DNA of 64,000 nucleotides from Streptomyces tateyamensis. GTDB lineage: Bacteria; Actinomycetota; Actinomycetes; Streptomycetales; Streptomycetaceae. Of the stretch, positions 31,679-42,259 are shown one piece after another; position 1 is the stretch's first letter, and every line of letters starts with the position of its first letter. The position numbers were made by a program, and so were the translations under genes. The notes below the pieces were generated by a model. The model was not told where the DNA came from and searched no databases. It worked only from the letters and a program-made list of their open reading frames with translations. The stretch spans positions 30,207 through 94,206 of the forward strand of contig NZ_PYBW01000050.1 in assembly GCF_003205575.1 (NCBI RefSeq), given 5' to 3'.

Positions 31679-32827
31679 GTGGCAGGTCCGACGTGGCAGT
31701 GCGCCGACTGCGAGACGTACAACGAGCCCGGCAGGATCAACTGCATGGTCTGCGACGCCGCTCGGCCGGCCGCGGCCAGGCCCTCGCCCAGGACGACTGG
31801 GCCCCGGACCACGGCGGCCAGGACCGCAGCATCCAAGACCACGGCATCCAAGACCGCGACGGCCAAGAAGGCGACGCCGACCAAGACCGCGGCCGCCAAG
31901 GCAGCCCCCGAGAAAACCGCCCGCCCGTCCGCAGTCGTGCCGAAAGCCGGTTGGACCTGCTCGGAGTGCGGCACGAACAACAGTGCCACGGACCTGAAGT
32001 GCATGGTCTGTGACACACCCTGGCGGGCCACTCCTCGCAGAAAGCCGTCGCCGGCCAAGGCAACGCCGCCTTCCAAGAAGGCCGCGCCGCCGCGCCGGGC
32101 CCCGGACGTGGCGGGGCCCGCAACCCGCGCCAGCTCCGCCAGCCCCTGGACCACCGCTGCACCGCCGCCCAGGACGCCCAGGAGCCCAGGCACCTCGACG
32201 AAGGGCCTCTTCTACGCGCCCCCACCCAGCACGGGGTACATCCCGGAGGCGGCCGCCGCCCCGAGCACCCCCCGCCCTGCCGCCCCGCCGCCCCGCGGCG
32301 GCCCCTCGCCGTACAGCCCACCGGGCTCCCCCTTCCGCCCCCCGACGAGTTACCCGGCCCCGAAGAAGCGGAGTCGGTGGGGATCCAAGCTGGCAGTGCT
32401 GCTGGTGCTGGGGGCGCTCGCCTACTCTGTCCTGCAAGTGCTCCACACAGCCGGGTCCCGCCACGGCGCCCCCTACGGGTCGGCCAGGGGCTCCGGGACG
32501 CCAAGCGCACACGCGGCCACCGCGTGTGCGCAGCGGATCGCAAGCCAGCTGCCGAACGGCTCCGGCGCGGAGCTGGTGACCGCCTACCGCACCAGCAACA
32601 AGCAGATCACCCTCTGCCGCACGGGCGGGGGAACCCTGTACTACTTCGGCGAGTTCACCGGACGCCCGGACACCGGGCTCGCCATGCCCGCGACGCAGAC
32701 GGCCGACGGCTTCACCGCTGACAACGGCCCGTACCACTACCGGATCAGCGGAAACACCGTCACCGTGACCGAGAACGGCAAGCTGATCGGCCAGGAACAG
32801 CTCACCGCTGTCTCGTCCCCACAGTAG
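31679..32827 (+). CDS. Membrane protein with two RanBP2-type zinc fingers
   Basis: A 382-aa protein. Two exact W-x-C-x2-C-x3-N-x6-C-x2-C fingers lie at residues 6-25 (WQCADCETYNEPGRINCMVC) and 92-111 (WTCSECGTNNSATDLKCMVC), joined by a Lys/Thr/Ala-rich linker of about 65 residues. A Pro-rich stretch of about 120 residues follows, then one membrane helix (about residues 235-258, SKLAVLLVLGALAYSVLQVL) and a C-terminal outside domain of about 110 residues with two cysteines. The cytoplasmic face therefore carries the fingers and the outside face may sense something. RanBP-type fingers usually bind RNA or proteins. GTG start at 31679 with GGGAGGG eight nt upstream. Last gene of the island. Confidence 0.75.
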   Translation: MAGPTWQCADCETYNEPGRINCMVCDAARPAAARPSPRTTGPRTTAARTAASKTTASKTATAKKATPTKTAAAKAAPEKTARPSAVVPKAGWTCSECGTNNSATDLKCMVCDTPWRATPRRKPSPAKATPPSKKAAPPRRAPDVAGPATRASSASPWTTAAPPPRTPRSPGTSTKGLFYAPPPSTGYIPEAAAAPSTPRPAAPPPRGGPSPYSPPGSPFRPPTSYPAPKKRSRWGSKLAVLLVLGALAYSVLQVLHTAGSRHGAPYGSARGSGTPSAHAATACAQRIASQLPNGSGAELVTAYRTSNKQITLCRTGGGTLYYFGEFTGRPDTGLAMPATQTADGFTADNGPYHYRISGNTVTVTENGKLIGQEQLTAVSSPQ

Positions 32828-32844
32828 GCGGGACAAGACGCGGG

Positions 32845-33393
32845 TCAGCGTTCGCGGATCTTGAGCTCGAACCAGACGCCCTTGCCGCGGGGGAGCAGGT
32901 CGGCTCCCCAGCGGTCGGCGAGGGTGTTGACGACGACCAGGCCGTTGCCGTACTCGGCTCCCGGTTCGGCGACGATGAGGCAGGGCAGGGCGCGGGAGGA
33001 GTCGCGGACCTCGATGCGCAGCCAGCCGGGGCGGCGCAGCATTCGCAGGCCGATGGTGCGCCCGCCGGTGTGGCGCACCGCGTTGGCGACCAGCTCGGCG
33101 GTGAGTAACTCCACCACCTCCACCAGGTTGGTCAGCCCCCAGGAGCGCAGCACCGAGAGCACCAGCTTGCGGGCCAGCGGGCCGGACTCGCCGCGCGAGG
33201 GCAGCCGCACCTCCTGGTTGCCGGCCGGATCGCGCAGCCGCGGCAGCCCCGCCCGCTCGAGTTCCCACGGGGTGAGCCGCTCCAGGGCCGCGAGCGCCGA
33301 CCGCCCAGGCTCCGGCGGAGCGTCGGCGGCGGCGCCGCGATTGAGAAGTGCTGACTGATCGACTTCGCCCCATCCCGCCATGCGCACCATCAT
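32845..33393 (-). CDS. Histidine-kinase-type ATPase, anti-sigma-factor-like
   Basis: A 182-aa protein with a GHKL ATP-binding fold in residues about 60-180: the N box is VELLTAELVANAVRHTGG, the G1 box LRIEVRDSSR, and the G2 box is EYGNGLVVVNTLADRWG. It matches the RsbW/SpoIIAB-like ATPases that streptomycetes have in large numbers; they bind sigma factors or anti-anti-sigma partners. No partner gene is adjacent. It converges on the zinc-finger gene with 17 nt between stops. Start chosen as ATG 33393; 33390 and 33381 are alternatives, and none has a clear ribosome site. Confidence 0.85.
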   Translation of the reverse strand: MMVRMAGWGEVDQSALLNRGAAADAPPEPGRSALAALERLTPWELERAGLPRLRDPAGNQEVRLPSRGESGPLARKLVLSVLRSWGLTNLVEVVELLTAELVANAVRHTGGRTIGLRMLRRPGWLRIEVRDSSRALPCLIVAEPGAEYGNGLVVVNTLADRWGADLLPRGKGVWFELKIRER

Positions 33394-33476
33394 TGCGGTT
33401 CGCAGCGGCTCATGTACGGACAATGACGAAACGATCACTATTCGATTGGCATATGACCCGGGCGGTTCGGATCGCC

Positions 33477-34697
33477 CTACCAGGTGCTCCAGGGCATGTT
33501 CCAGCCGCTCAGGCCGTTGTCGGGGGCCACCTGGTCGCCCTTGGAGTTGACGACCTTCACCACATCTCCCACCTGGGAGGCGTCGTAGAACTTGGCCGCG
33601 GGGGTGTCGGTGCCGCCCTGGTCGCCCGGGGCATCCTCCAGGCCCACGCAGCCGTGGCTGACGTTCACGGAGCCGAAGGTGGCGTGCGAGGACCAGTTGT
33701 TGCCGTGCACGTAGGTGCCCGAGTCGGTCAGCCGCATCGAGTGCGGCACCTGGAGGTCGTACTCGCCGGGCTTGAGGCCCGGCACCGAGGCCGAGGTCAT
33801 GTGGGCCGTGCCCTCCTTGGCCTCGATCACCATGGTGCCGTTGTAGGTCGGGTGGTCGTTGGAGCCGGAGCTGATCGGGACGGTCTCCACGTCCTGGCCG
33901 TCGCGCTGCACCACCATGGTGTGCGCGGCCGCGTCCACCGTGCTGATCTGCGCGTGGCCGATGGTGAAGGACTCGTCCCGGTCCGAGCCGCCGTAGACAC
34001 CGGGGGCGACCTCCACGCTCTTCAGCCGGATGTGCACCTTGACCGTGGTGCCCGGCTTCCAGAAGTTCTCCGGCCGCAGGTCCAGGCGCTGGTTGCCCAT
34101 CCAGTGGCCCTTGACCTGGGTGCCGTCGGAGGCCTCGAAGGTGATCGCGCCGGCGACCGCCTTGGTGTTCTTGATCGGCCGCCCGAAGTCGAACGAGACG
34201 ATCATGCCGACCCCGTAGGTCGAACCGGTCACCACGTTGTCCTGGCTGCGCGAGGTCTCGGTCGGGGTGAGGGTGCTGAAGCTGCTGCTCGCGCTGGTGG
34301 CCACGCCGTTCGCGTCGGCCGCCTCGGCCTTCACCTGGAAGCTGTCGGAGACCGCGAGCGGACTGGCCGGCGCCCAGCTCAGGCCGTCGGCGGCGATGCT
34401 GCCCGGCACGCTCTGGCCGGCCTTGTCGGTGACCGTGACCTGGGTGAGCTTGCCGCTGGTCACGCCGACCTTGAAGGCGCTGGGGGCGGCGTCCTGGGTG
34501 CCGCTCTTCGGCTCGATGTCCACCACGGCGGCCGAGGTCTTCGGCGCGGCGGAGCTGGCCGGTGCGGCCGGGCCGGTGCCCCCGCCGGCCGGGTGGCTGG
34601 AGGCCGAGTCCACGTGCCCGCCACCGCTGCCACACGCGGTGGCCAGCAACATGGTGGTGCCGACCGCCAGCGCCGCACCGAAGCGTATCGAGCGCAT
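33477..34697 (-). CDS. L,D-transpeptidase lipoprotein 1
   Basis: A 406-aa exported enzyme. Residues 1-22 form a lipoprotein signal ending in LATAC. The middle (about 50-250) holds Ig-like domains of the LdtA/B type, with TYGVGMIVSFDFGRPIKN. The C-terminal YkuD domain carries the catalytic set HGNNWSSHATFGSVNVSHGC, with the nucleophile Cys near residue 347. It should make 3-3 cross-links in peptidoglycan, or anchor proteins to it. Homologous to the adjacent gene 130 nt upstream; the pair looks like a tandem duplication. Confidence 0.92.
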   Translation of the reverse strand: MRSIRFGAALAVGTTMLLATACGSGGGHVDSASSHPAGGGTGPAAPASSAAPKTSAAVVDIEPKSGTQDAAPSAFKVGVTSGKLTQVTVTDKAGQSVPGSIAADGLSWAPASPLAVSDSFQVKAEAADANGVATSASSSFSTLTPTETSRSQDNVVTGSTYGVGMIVSFDFGRPIKNTKAVAGAITFEASDGTQVKGHWMGNQRLDLRPENFWKPGTTVKVHIRLKSVEVAPGVYGGSDRDESFTIGHAQISTVDAAAHTMVVQRDGQDVETVPISSGSNDHPTYNGTMVIEAKEGTAHMTSASVPGLKPGEYDLQVPHSMRLTDSGTYVHGNNWSSHATFGSVNVSHGCVGLEDAPGDQGGTDTPAAKFYDASQVGDVVKVVNSKGDQVAPDNGLSGWNMPWSTW

Positions 34698-34739
34698 TCC
34701 TCTACTCCCCTTGCCAGATGTTCTCGTACTACCTTCACG

Positions 34740-34768
34740 TTCCCGGGGGCCGGACGGTTCCCCGGGAA
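34740..34768. repeat. Inverted repeat between the L,D-transpeptidase genes
   Basis: Nine-nt arms ttcccgggg (34740-34748) and ccccgggaa (34760-34768) pair perfectly with an 11-nt loop. The element lies in the promoter region of the downstream transpeptidase gene and may be an operator or part of the terminator zone. Confidence 0.45.
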
Positions 34769-34772
34769 TCGA

Positions 34773-34808
34773 ACGGCCCGTACCGGAGGATGTCCCGGTA
34801 CGGGCCGT
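34773..34808 (-). terminator. Hairpin terminator after the second L,D-transpeptidase
   Basis: A 14-bp perfect stem (34773-34786 with 34795-34808) closes an 8-nt loop. It begins 18 nt beyond the stop codon of the gene at 34827-36083 in the direction of transcription, suggesting the two transpeptidase genes are not simply cotranscribed. Confidence 0.8.
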
Positions 34809-34826
34809 CGGGTCAGGCGAGGTCCG

Positions 34827-36083
34827 CTACCACTGGCTCCACGGCAGGGTCCAGCCGCTCAGCCCGTTCGAACCGCTGACCGTCTTGCCCTTGGAGTTCT
34901 TCACGATGACCACGTCGCCGACCATCGAGGAGGCGTAGAACTTGCCCGCCACCGAGTTGGCGTCGCCGCCCTTGCCGTCCTGCAGGCCGATGCAGCCGTG
35001 GCTGGCGTTGGAGACGCCGAACGCGTTGCCCCAGTAGTTGCCGTGCACGTAGGTGCCCGAGTCGGTCAGCCGCATCGCGTGCGGCACGTCCGGCACGTCG
35101 TACTCGGAGCCGACCACGTTGGACACGGTGGCCGAGTTCATCCGGGTGACCAGTTCCTTGCCCTCGATCACCATGGTGCCGTTCCACGACGGGTTGTCGT
35201 CGTTGCCGGCGGTGATCGGCAGGGTCTGCACCACCGCGCCGTCGCGGGTCACCGTCATCTTGTCGCTGGCGGCGTCCGCGGTGGAGACCTGCGAGCGGCC
35301 GACGGTGAAGGACTCGTCGCGGTCCGTGCCGCCGTAGACGCCGGGCGCGACCTCCACGCTCTTCAGCTTGTAGTGGATGGCCACCTTGGTGCCCGGCTTC
35401 CAGTACTGCTGCGGGCGGAAGTCGAGCCGGCGGCTGCCGAACCAGTGGCCCTTGACCTGGGTGCCGTCGGAGGCCTCGAAGACGATGCCCTTGACGACGT
35501 CGTCCTTCTTGACGACGTCCTTGTTGAAGTTGACCGACACGATCATCCCGACGCCGTAGGTGGCGCCGGTAGAGACGTTGTCGTTGGCGGAGACCGTCTT
35601 GGCCGGAGTCAGGGTGGTGAACGAGGAGTCGATCGCCGACTGCAGGCCGGCGGCGTCCACCGCCTGGGCGTTGACCTTGTAGAGCATGCCGACCGCCAGG
35701 GCGCCGCCCGGCGTCCAGCTCAGACCGTCGGAGGCGATGGTGCCCGCCACCGCGTTCCCGTCCTTGTCGGCCACCGAGACCTGGGTCAGCTTGCCGTTGG
35801 TCACCGACACCTTGACCGCGCCGCTCGGTGCGACGTCCTGCGCTCCGTCCTTGGGGTCCACGGACACCACGGCGGCCGACAGCTTCGGCGAGGCGGAGCC
35901 CCCCGGCGCCGCGCTGGCGCCCGGCGAGCCGTCCCCCGACCCGCTCGCCTTGGTGTCGTCCGGACCGCAGGCGGACGCCAGTACCAGCACACCGCCCGCC
36001 AGCAGTGCGACGGCGACCCGTCGGGCCCCGACCCGACTGGTCCTGCTGCCTCTCGCGGCCTGCGCCGCCTGAACCGGCTCCAC
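34827..36083 (-). CDS. L,D-transpeptidase lipoprotein 2
   Basis: A 418-aa exported L,D-transpeptidase. After a basic N terminus a hydrophobic run ends in the lipobox LASAC near residue 36. Ig-like domains precede the YkuD catalytic domain, whose motif HGNYWGNAFGVSNASHGC has the nucleophile Cys near residue 363. Start is a GTG at 36083, decided by the strong GGGAGGGGAG site seven nt upstream. Sequence is closely similar in layout to the downstream gene, including VSVNFNKDV and VEVAPGVYGG(S/T)DRDESFT. Substrate role as for its paralogue. Confidence 0.92.
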   Translation of the reverse strand: MEPVQAAQAARGSRTSRVGARRVAVALLAGGVLVLASACGPDDTKASGSGDGSPGASAAPGGSASPKLSAAVVSVDPKDGAQDVAPSGAVKVSVTNGKLTQVSVADKDGNAVAGTIASDGLSWTPGGALAVGMLYKVNAQAVDAAGLQSAIDSSFTTLTPAKTVSANDNVSTGATYGVGMIVSVNFNKDVVKKDDVVKGIVFEASDGTQVKGHWFGSRRLDFRPQQYWKPGTKVAIHYKLKSVEVAPGVYGGTDRDESFTVGRSQVSTADAASDKMTVTRDGAVVQTLPITAGNDDNPSWNGTMVIEGKELVTRMNSATVSNVVGSEYDVPDVPHAMRLTDSGTYVHGNYWGNAFGVSNASHGCIGLQDGKGGDANSVAGKFYASSMVGDVVIVKNSKGKTVSGSNGLSGWTLPWSQW

Positions 36084-36364
36084 TGAGCGGCTCCCCTCCC
36101 GTTTCGTCCCTGACCGGGCCGCATGCGGGCCCGCGCGACCGACAGGATAACTAAGCCGTCTGAGTGAATCTTCGGCGGGAGGGCCGTGGCCGAGCGGTGA
36201 ATTGATCATGGTTGGACCGGCCGGTGCCGTCGACCCCGCCGAGCCGCCCGGCCGGACCCGGTCCTGCGTTCAACGATCGGGTTCCCGCTGGGACACGAGG
36301 GAACGATTCCACTCACTGGACATCGGCCCGTCACACGCAGCGGGTCCTCGCGGAGGGAGCGGGT

Positions 36365-38551
<2,187 letters not shown>

Positions 38552-38554
38552 GAA

Positions 38555-40381
38555 GTGACAGTGGCTGCGCCTACCCTCCAACGGATGGCCGAGAACGCTG
38601 CTCCCCCACCCCGCCAGCCCGCCGACCGACCCACCAGGTCCACGGTGCGCTCGCTGCTCAGGCTCCGTACCTACGCCCACCCGATCCGCTGGTTCCTGGC
38701 CGGATCGGTGACCGCTGCCCTGCTGGCCTCCGGCGCGGTGCTGCTGGTGCCGCTGGTGCTGGGCCGGATCGTCGACGGGCCGATCGCCCACCACGACCTG
38801 GCCGGCCTGTGGCCGCTCTTCACCCTGCTGCTGGTGCTCGGCCTGGCGGAGGCCGGCCTGTTCGGCCTGCGCCGGCTGCTGATCGCCCGGCCGCTGGCCC
38901 GGGTGGAGGCCGCGATGCGGGGCGACCTGTACGGCAAGCTGCAGCGGCTGCCGGTCGCCTTCCATGACCGCTGGCCCTCCGGGCAGCTGCTCTCCCGGGC
39001 CACCTCGGACATGTACACGCTGCGGCTCTTCCTGGCCTTCCCGCTGGTCTTCCTGATCGTCAACTCGCTGATGTTCCTGTGCGGCACCGCCCTGATGCTC
39101 AGTCTGGACTGGCGGCTCGGGCTGATCACGCTGCTCCCCTCGATCCCCCTGGTGCTGCTCTGCACCCACTTCGAGAAGGGGTACTCGGCCGCCTCGCGCA
39201 CCGCCCAGGACCAGAACGGCGACCTGGCCACCGTGCTGGAGGAGTCGGTGCTCGGCATCCGGATCCTCAAGTCCTTCGGCCGCCAGCGCACCATGGCCCG
39301 GCACTTCCGCGAGCGGGCCGACCGGCTGCGCGCCACCGAACTGCGCAAGACCTGGATGCTGGCCGACCTGTGGGCGGTCATCGTCGGCCTGCCCGAGCTG
39401 GCCCTGGGCGGCGCGCTGGCGCTGGGCGCGGTGCGGGTCGCGCACGACGAGCTGACGGCCGGCACCCTGGTCGCCTTCCTCTCCACCGCCCTGGCGCTGC
39501 GCTGGCCGGTGGAGTCGATGGGCTGGCTGCTGGCCTACAGCAACGAGGCGAGCACCGCCGCCGACCGCTTCTTCGACGTGATGGACACCCCCGAGGAGCC
39601 GGCTCCCACCGAGCGGCCGGCCCCGCGCCGGCGCGACGGCATCCGGCTGACCGGCGTCCGGTTCCGCTACCCCGACGCCCCCGAGGACACCCCCGACCTG
39701 CTGCGCGGGGTGGACCTGCACATCCGCAGCGGCGAGACGATGGCCCTGGTCGGCGCTACCGGCAGCGGCAAGACCACGCTCACCACGCTGCTCCCCCGGC
39801 TCTACCAGGCCACCGCCGGCACCATCACGCTGGACGGCCAGGACATCCGGCTGCTGGAGCTGCCCGAGCTGCGCAGCCGGCTCGCGGTCGCCTTCGAGGA
39901 CCCGATCCTGTTCTCCGCCACGGTGCGCGAGAACGTGCTGATGGGCGCGCCCGGGGCCGGCGAGCAGGCGCTGGAGCGGGCCCTGGCGGTGGCTCAGGCC
40001 GGCTTCGTGCACCAGCTCCCGCTGGGCCCGGACACCGAGGTGGGCGAGCAGGGCCTGAGCCTGTCCGGCGGCCAGCGCCAGCGCCTGGCGCTGGCCCGCG
40101 CGGTGGTCGGCGACCCGGAGTTCCTGGTGCTGGACGACCCGCTGTCCGCCCTCGACGTGCACACCGAAGCGCTGGTGGAGGCCGCGCTGCGCGAGGCGCT
40201 GGCCGACACCACCGCGCTGGTGGTGGCGCACCGCCCGAGCACCGTGATGCTGGCCGACCGGGTCGCCGTGCTGGCCGACGGGGTGGTGCTCGCGGTCGGC
40301 CCGCACGCCGAACTGCTGGAGAGCTGTCCGCAGTACCGCGAACTGATGAGCGGTGCGATGGAAGAGAGCGTGACCCGATGA
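38555..40381 (+). CDS. ABC exporter subunit 1 (TMD-NBD half-transporter)
   Basis: A 608-aa half-transporter: six membrane helices in residues about 35-330 and an ATPase domain. Walker A GATGSGKTT is near 401, signature LSGGQRQRL near 502, and Walker B LVLDDPLSALD near 522. The residue after the Walker B Asp is Asp rather than the catalytic Glu, a sign of a degenerate site. Translational coupling to subunit 2 (ATGA at 40378) implies a heterodimer. Exported substrate unknown; location between glgX and glgP does not prove a link to glycogen. GTG start at 38555 follows glgX directly. Confidence 0.9.
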   Translation: MTVAAPTLQRMAENAAPPPRQPADRPTRSTVRSLLRLRTYAHPIRWFLAGSVTAALLASGAVLLVPLVLGRIVDGPIAHHDLAGLWPLFTLLLVLGLAEAGLFGLRRLLIARPLARVEAAMRGDLYGKLQRLPVAFHDRWPSGQLLSRATSDMYTLRLFLAFPLVFLIVNSLMFLCGTALMLSLDWRLGLITLLPSIPLVLLCTHFEKGYSAASRTAQDQNGDLATVLEESVLGIRILKSFGRQRTMARHFRERADRLRATELRKTWMLADLWAVIVGLPELALGGALALGAVRVAHDELTAGTLVAFLSTALALRWPVESMGWLLAYSNEASTAADRFFDVMDTPEEPAPTERPAPRRRDGIRLTGVRFRYPDAPEDTPDLLRGVDLHIRSGETMALVGATGSGKTTLTTLLPRLYQATAGTITLDGQDIRLLELPELRSRLAVAFEDPILFSATVRENVLMGAPGAGEQALERALAVAQAGFVHQLPLGPDTEVGEQGLSLSGGQRQRLALARAVVGDPEFLVLDDPLSALDVHTEALVEAALREALADTTALVVAHRPSTVMLADRVAVLADGVVLAVGPHAELLESCPQYRELMSGAMEESVTR

Positions 40382-42180
40382 CCACCGTGCTGGAACCCGC
40401 CGCGGTCGAGGACGAGGAGATCCCGGTCCCGCCCGGCGCCTCGCGCGCCCTGCTGCGCTCGCTGCTCGCCCCGCACCGGCGCCGGCTGGTGCTGGCCGCC
40501 GTGATGATCCTGCTCCAGCAGGCCGCCCTGCAGTCCGGCCCGCTGCTGGTGGCGCTCGCCATCGACCGCGGGATCCCGGCGCTGCGCCGGCACGACAGCG
40601 GCCCGCTGGTGGCGGTGACCGCCGCCTACCTGGGCTGCGCGCTGGTCGGCACCCTGCTGCAGCGCAGCTTCATCCGGATCTCCGGCCTGCTCAACCAGGA
40701 CATCCTGCTGGAGCTGCGGACCAGGATCTTCCGGCACGCCCAGCGGCTGGGCCTGGACTTCCACGAGCGCTACACCTCGGGCCGGATCATCTCCCGGGCC
40801 ACCAGCGACGTGGACGCGCTGCGCGAACTGCTCAACGAGGGCCTGCAGGAGCTGCTCTCGGTCTTCCTGTCGGTCTGCTACATCACCGTCATCCTGCTGG
40901 TGATGGACTGGCGCCTGGGCCTGCTCGCCCTGGTCTCGGTGCTGCCGATGTACCTGCTGGTGCGGATGTTCCGGCGCCGCTCCTCCCGGGTCTACCGCAC
41001 CGGCCGCTCGGCGGTGGCCTCGGTGATCGTCCGGTTCACCGAGACGATGAACGGCATCCGCCCGGTGCAGGCCTTCCGCCGCGAGGACGCCAACCTGGCC
41101 CAGTTCGCCGAGTCGAACCGGGAGTACACCCGGTCCAACGCCAACGGCCTGCTGGAGATGGCCCGGTACGTGGCCTCCTCGCGGGCCACCGCGAACTGCT
41201 GGGTGGCCCTGGTGGTGCTGGCCGGCGCCTGGCTGGTCGCCGACGGCAGCCTGGAGCTGGGCGTGCTGACCGGCTTCGTGCTCTACCTGCGCCGGCTCTA
41301 CGACCCGATCGACCAGCTGGCGATGTTCCTGAACAGCTACCAGGCGGCCGCCGCGGCGCTGGAGAAGATCTCCGGCCTGCTGGCCCACCAGCCCTCGGTG
41401 GCCGAACCGGCCGCGCCCGCCGCGCTCCCGCCGGCCACCGGCGCCGGGCGCGAGGTGGCCTTCCGCGGGGTGGAGTTCGCCTACCGCAGCGGCAAGGTGG
41501 TGCTGCCGGTCTTCGACCTGGTGCTGGCGGCCGGCTCCACCACCGCGGTGGTCGGTGCCACCGGCGCGGGCAAGTCCACCCTGGCCAAGCTGCTGGCCCG
41601 GTTCTACGACCCGAGCGCCGGCGCGGTCACCCTGGACGGGGTGGACCTGCGCGAGCTGGCCACCGCCGACCTGCGCCGCGGCGTGGTGATGGTGACCCAG
41701 GAGTCGTTCCTGTTCTCCGGCACGGTGGCGGAGAACATCGCGGTCGGCCGCCCCGACGCCGGCCGGGCCGAGATCGAGGCGGCCGCCAAGGCGATCGGCG
41801 CGCACGAGTTCATCACCGCACTGCCGGACGGCTACGACACCGACGTGCGCAAGCGCGGCGGCCGGATCTCGGCCGGCCAGCGCCAGCTGGTCGCCTTCGC
41901 CCGGGCGCTGCTGGCCGATCCGGCCGTGCTGATCCTGGACGAGGCGACCAGTTCGCTGGACGTCCCGGGCGAGCAGGCGGTGCAGCACGCGATGCGCACC
42001 GTGCTCGCCGGGCGCACCGCCCTGATCATCGCGCACCGGCTGAGCACGGTGGAGATCGCCGACCGGGTCCTGGTGATGGAGGCTGGCCGGATCGTCGAGG
42101 ACGGCGCACCGGCCCGGCTCATCGCGGGCGAGGGCCGGTTCGCCGACCTGCACCAGGCCTGGCGGGACAGCCTGGTCTGA
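40378..42180 (+). CDS. ABC exporter subunit 2 (TMD-NBD half-transporter)
   Basis: A 600-aa half-transporter partner. Six membrane helices lie in about 40-320; the ATPase has Walker A GATGAGKS near 393, a changed signature ISAGQRQLV near 497 (instead of LSGGQ), and Walker B LILDEATSSLD near 518 with the catalytic Glu intact. With subunit 1, this gives one complete ATP site (Glu here, LSGGQ from subunit 1) and one degenerate site (Asp in subunit 1, ISAGQ here), as in heterodimeric exporters such as TM287/288. The substrate may be a drug, lipid or peptide. Confidence 0.9.
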   Translation: MTTVLEPAAVEDEEIPVPPGASRALLRSLLAPHRRRLVLAAVMILLQQAALQSGPLLVALAIDRGIPALRRHDSGPLVAVTAAYLGCALVGTLLQRSFIRISGLLNQDILLELRTRIFRHAQRLGLDFHERYTSGRIISRATSDVDALRELLNEGLQELLSVFLSVCYITVILLVMDWRLGLLALVSVLPMYLLVRMFRRRSSRVYRTGRSAVASVIVRFTETMNGIRPVQAFRREDANLAQFAESNREYTRSNANGLLEMARYVASSRATANCWVALVVLAGAWLVADGSLELGVLTGFVLYLRRLYDPIDQLAMFLNSYQAAAAALEKISGLLAHQPSVAEPAAPAALPPATGAGREVAFRGVEFAYRSGKVVLPVFDLVLAAGSTTAVVGATGAGKSTLAKLLARFYDPSAGAVTLDGVDLRELATADLRRGVVMVTQESFLFSGTVAENIAVGRPDAGRAEIEAAAKAIGAHEFITALPDGYDTDVRKRGGRISAGQRQLVAFARALLADPAVLILDEATSSLDVPGEQAVQHAMRTVLAGRTALIIAHRLSTVEIADRVLVMEAGRIVEDGAPARLIAGEGRFADLHQAWRDSLV

Positions 42181-42199
42181 GGCCGCGTCAGTTCATGAA

Positions 42200-42238
42200 G
42201 GTGCTCAGGAAGTCGACCCACCCGACTTCCTGAGCACC
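42200..42238. terminator. Bidirectional hairpin terminator between the exporter and glgP
   Basis: A 16-bp perfect stem (42200-42215 with 42223-42238) and a 7-nt loop lie between converging genes, 20 nt past the exporter stop and 22 nt past the glgP stop. It can serve both directions. Confidence 0.85.
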
Positions 42239-42259
42239 AGCCAGAGAGCGGCGGCGCGC

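Noticed and set aside
24490..32827. Interpretation of the island as a tellurite-resistance operon
   Set aside because: No TerB, TerC or TerD-type proteins are present; only the kinase/PP2C/VWA core is shared with TerY-P triads.
24348..32844. Prophage or integrative element
   Set aside because: No integrase, transposase, phage structural gene, tRNA attachment site or flanking direct repeat was found.
32845..33393. Anti-sigma-type ATPase as part of the island
   Set aside because: It is on the opposite strand with converging orientation, and such ATPases are very common in streptomycetes, so membership is not supported.
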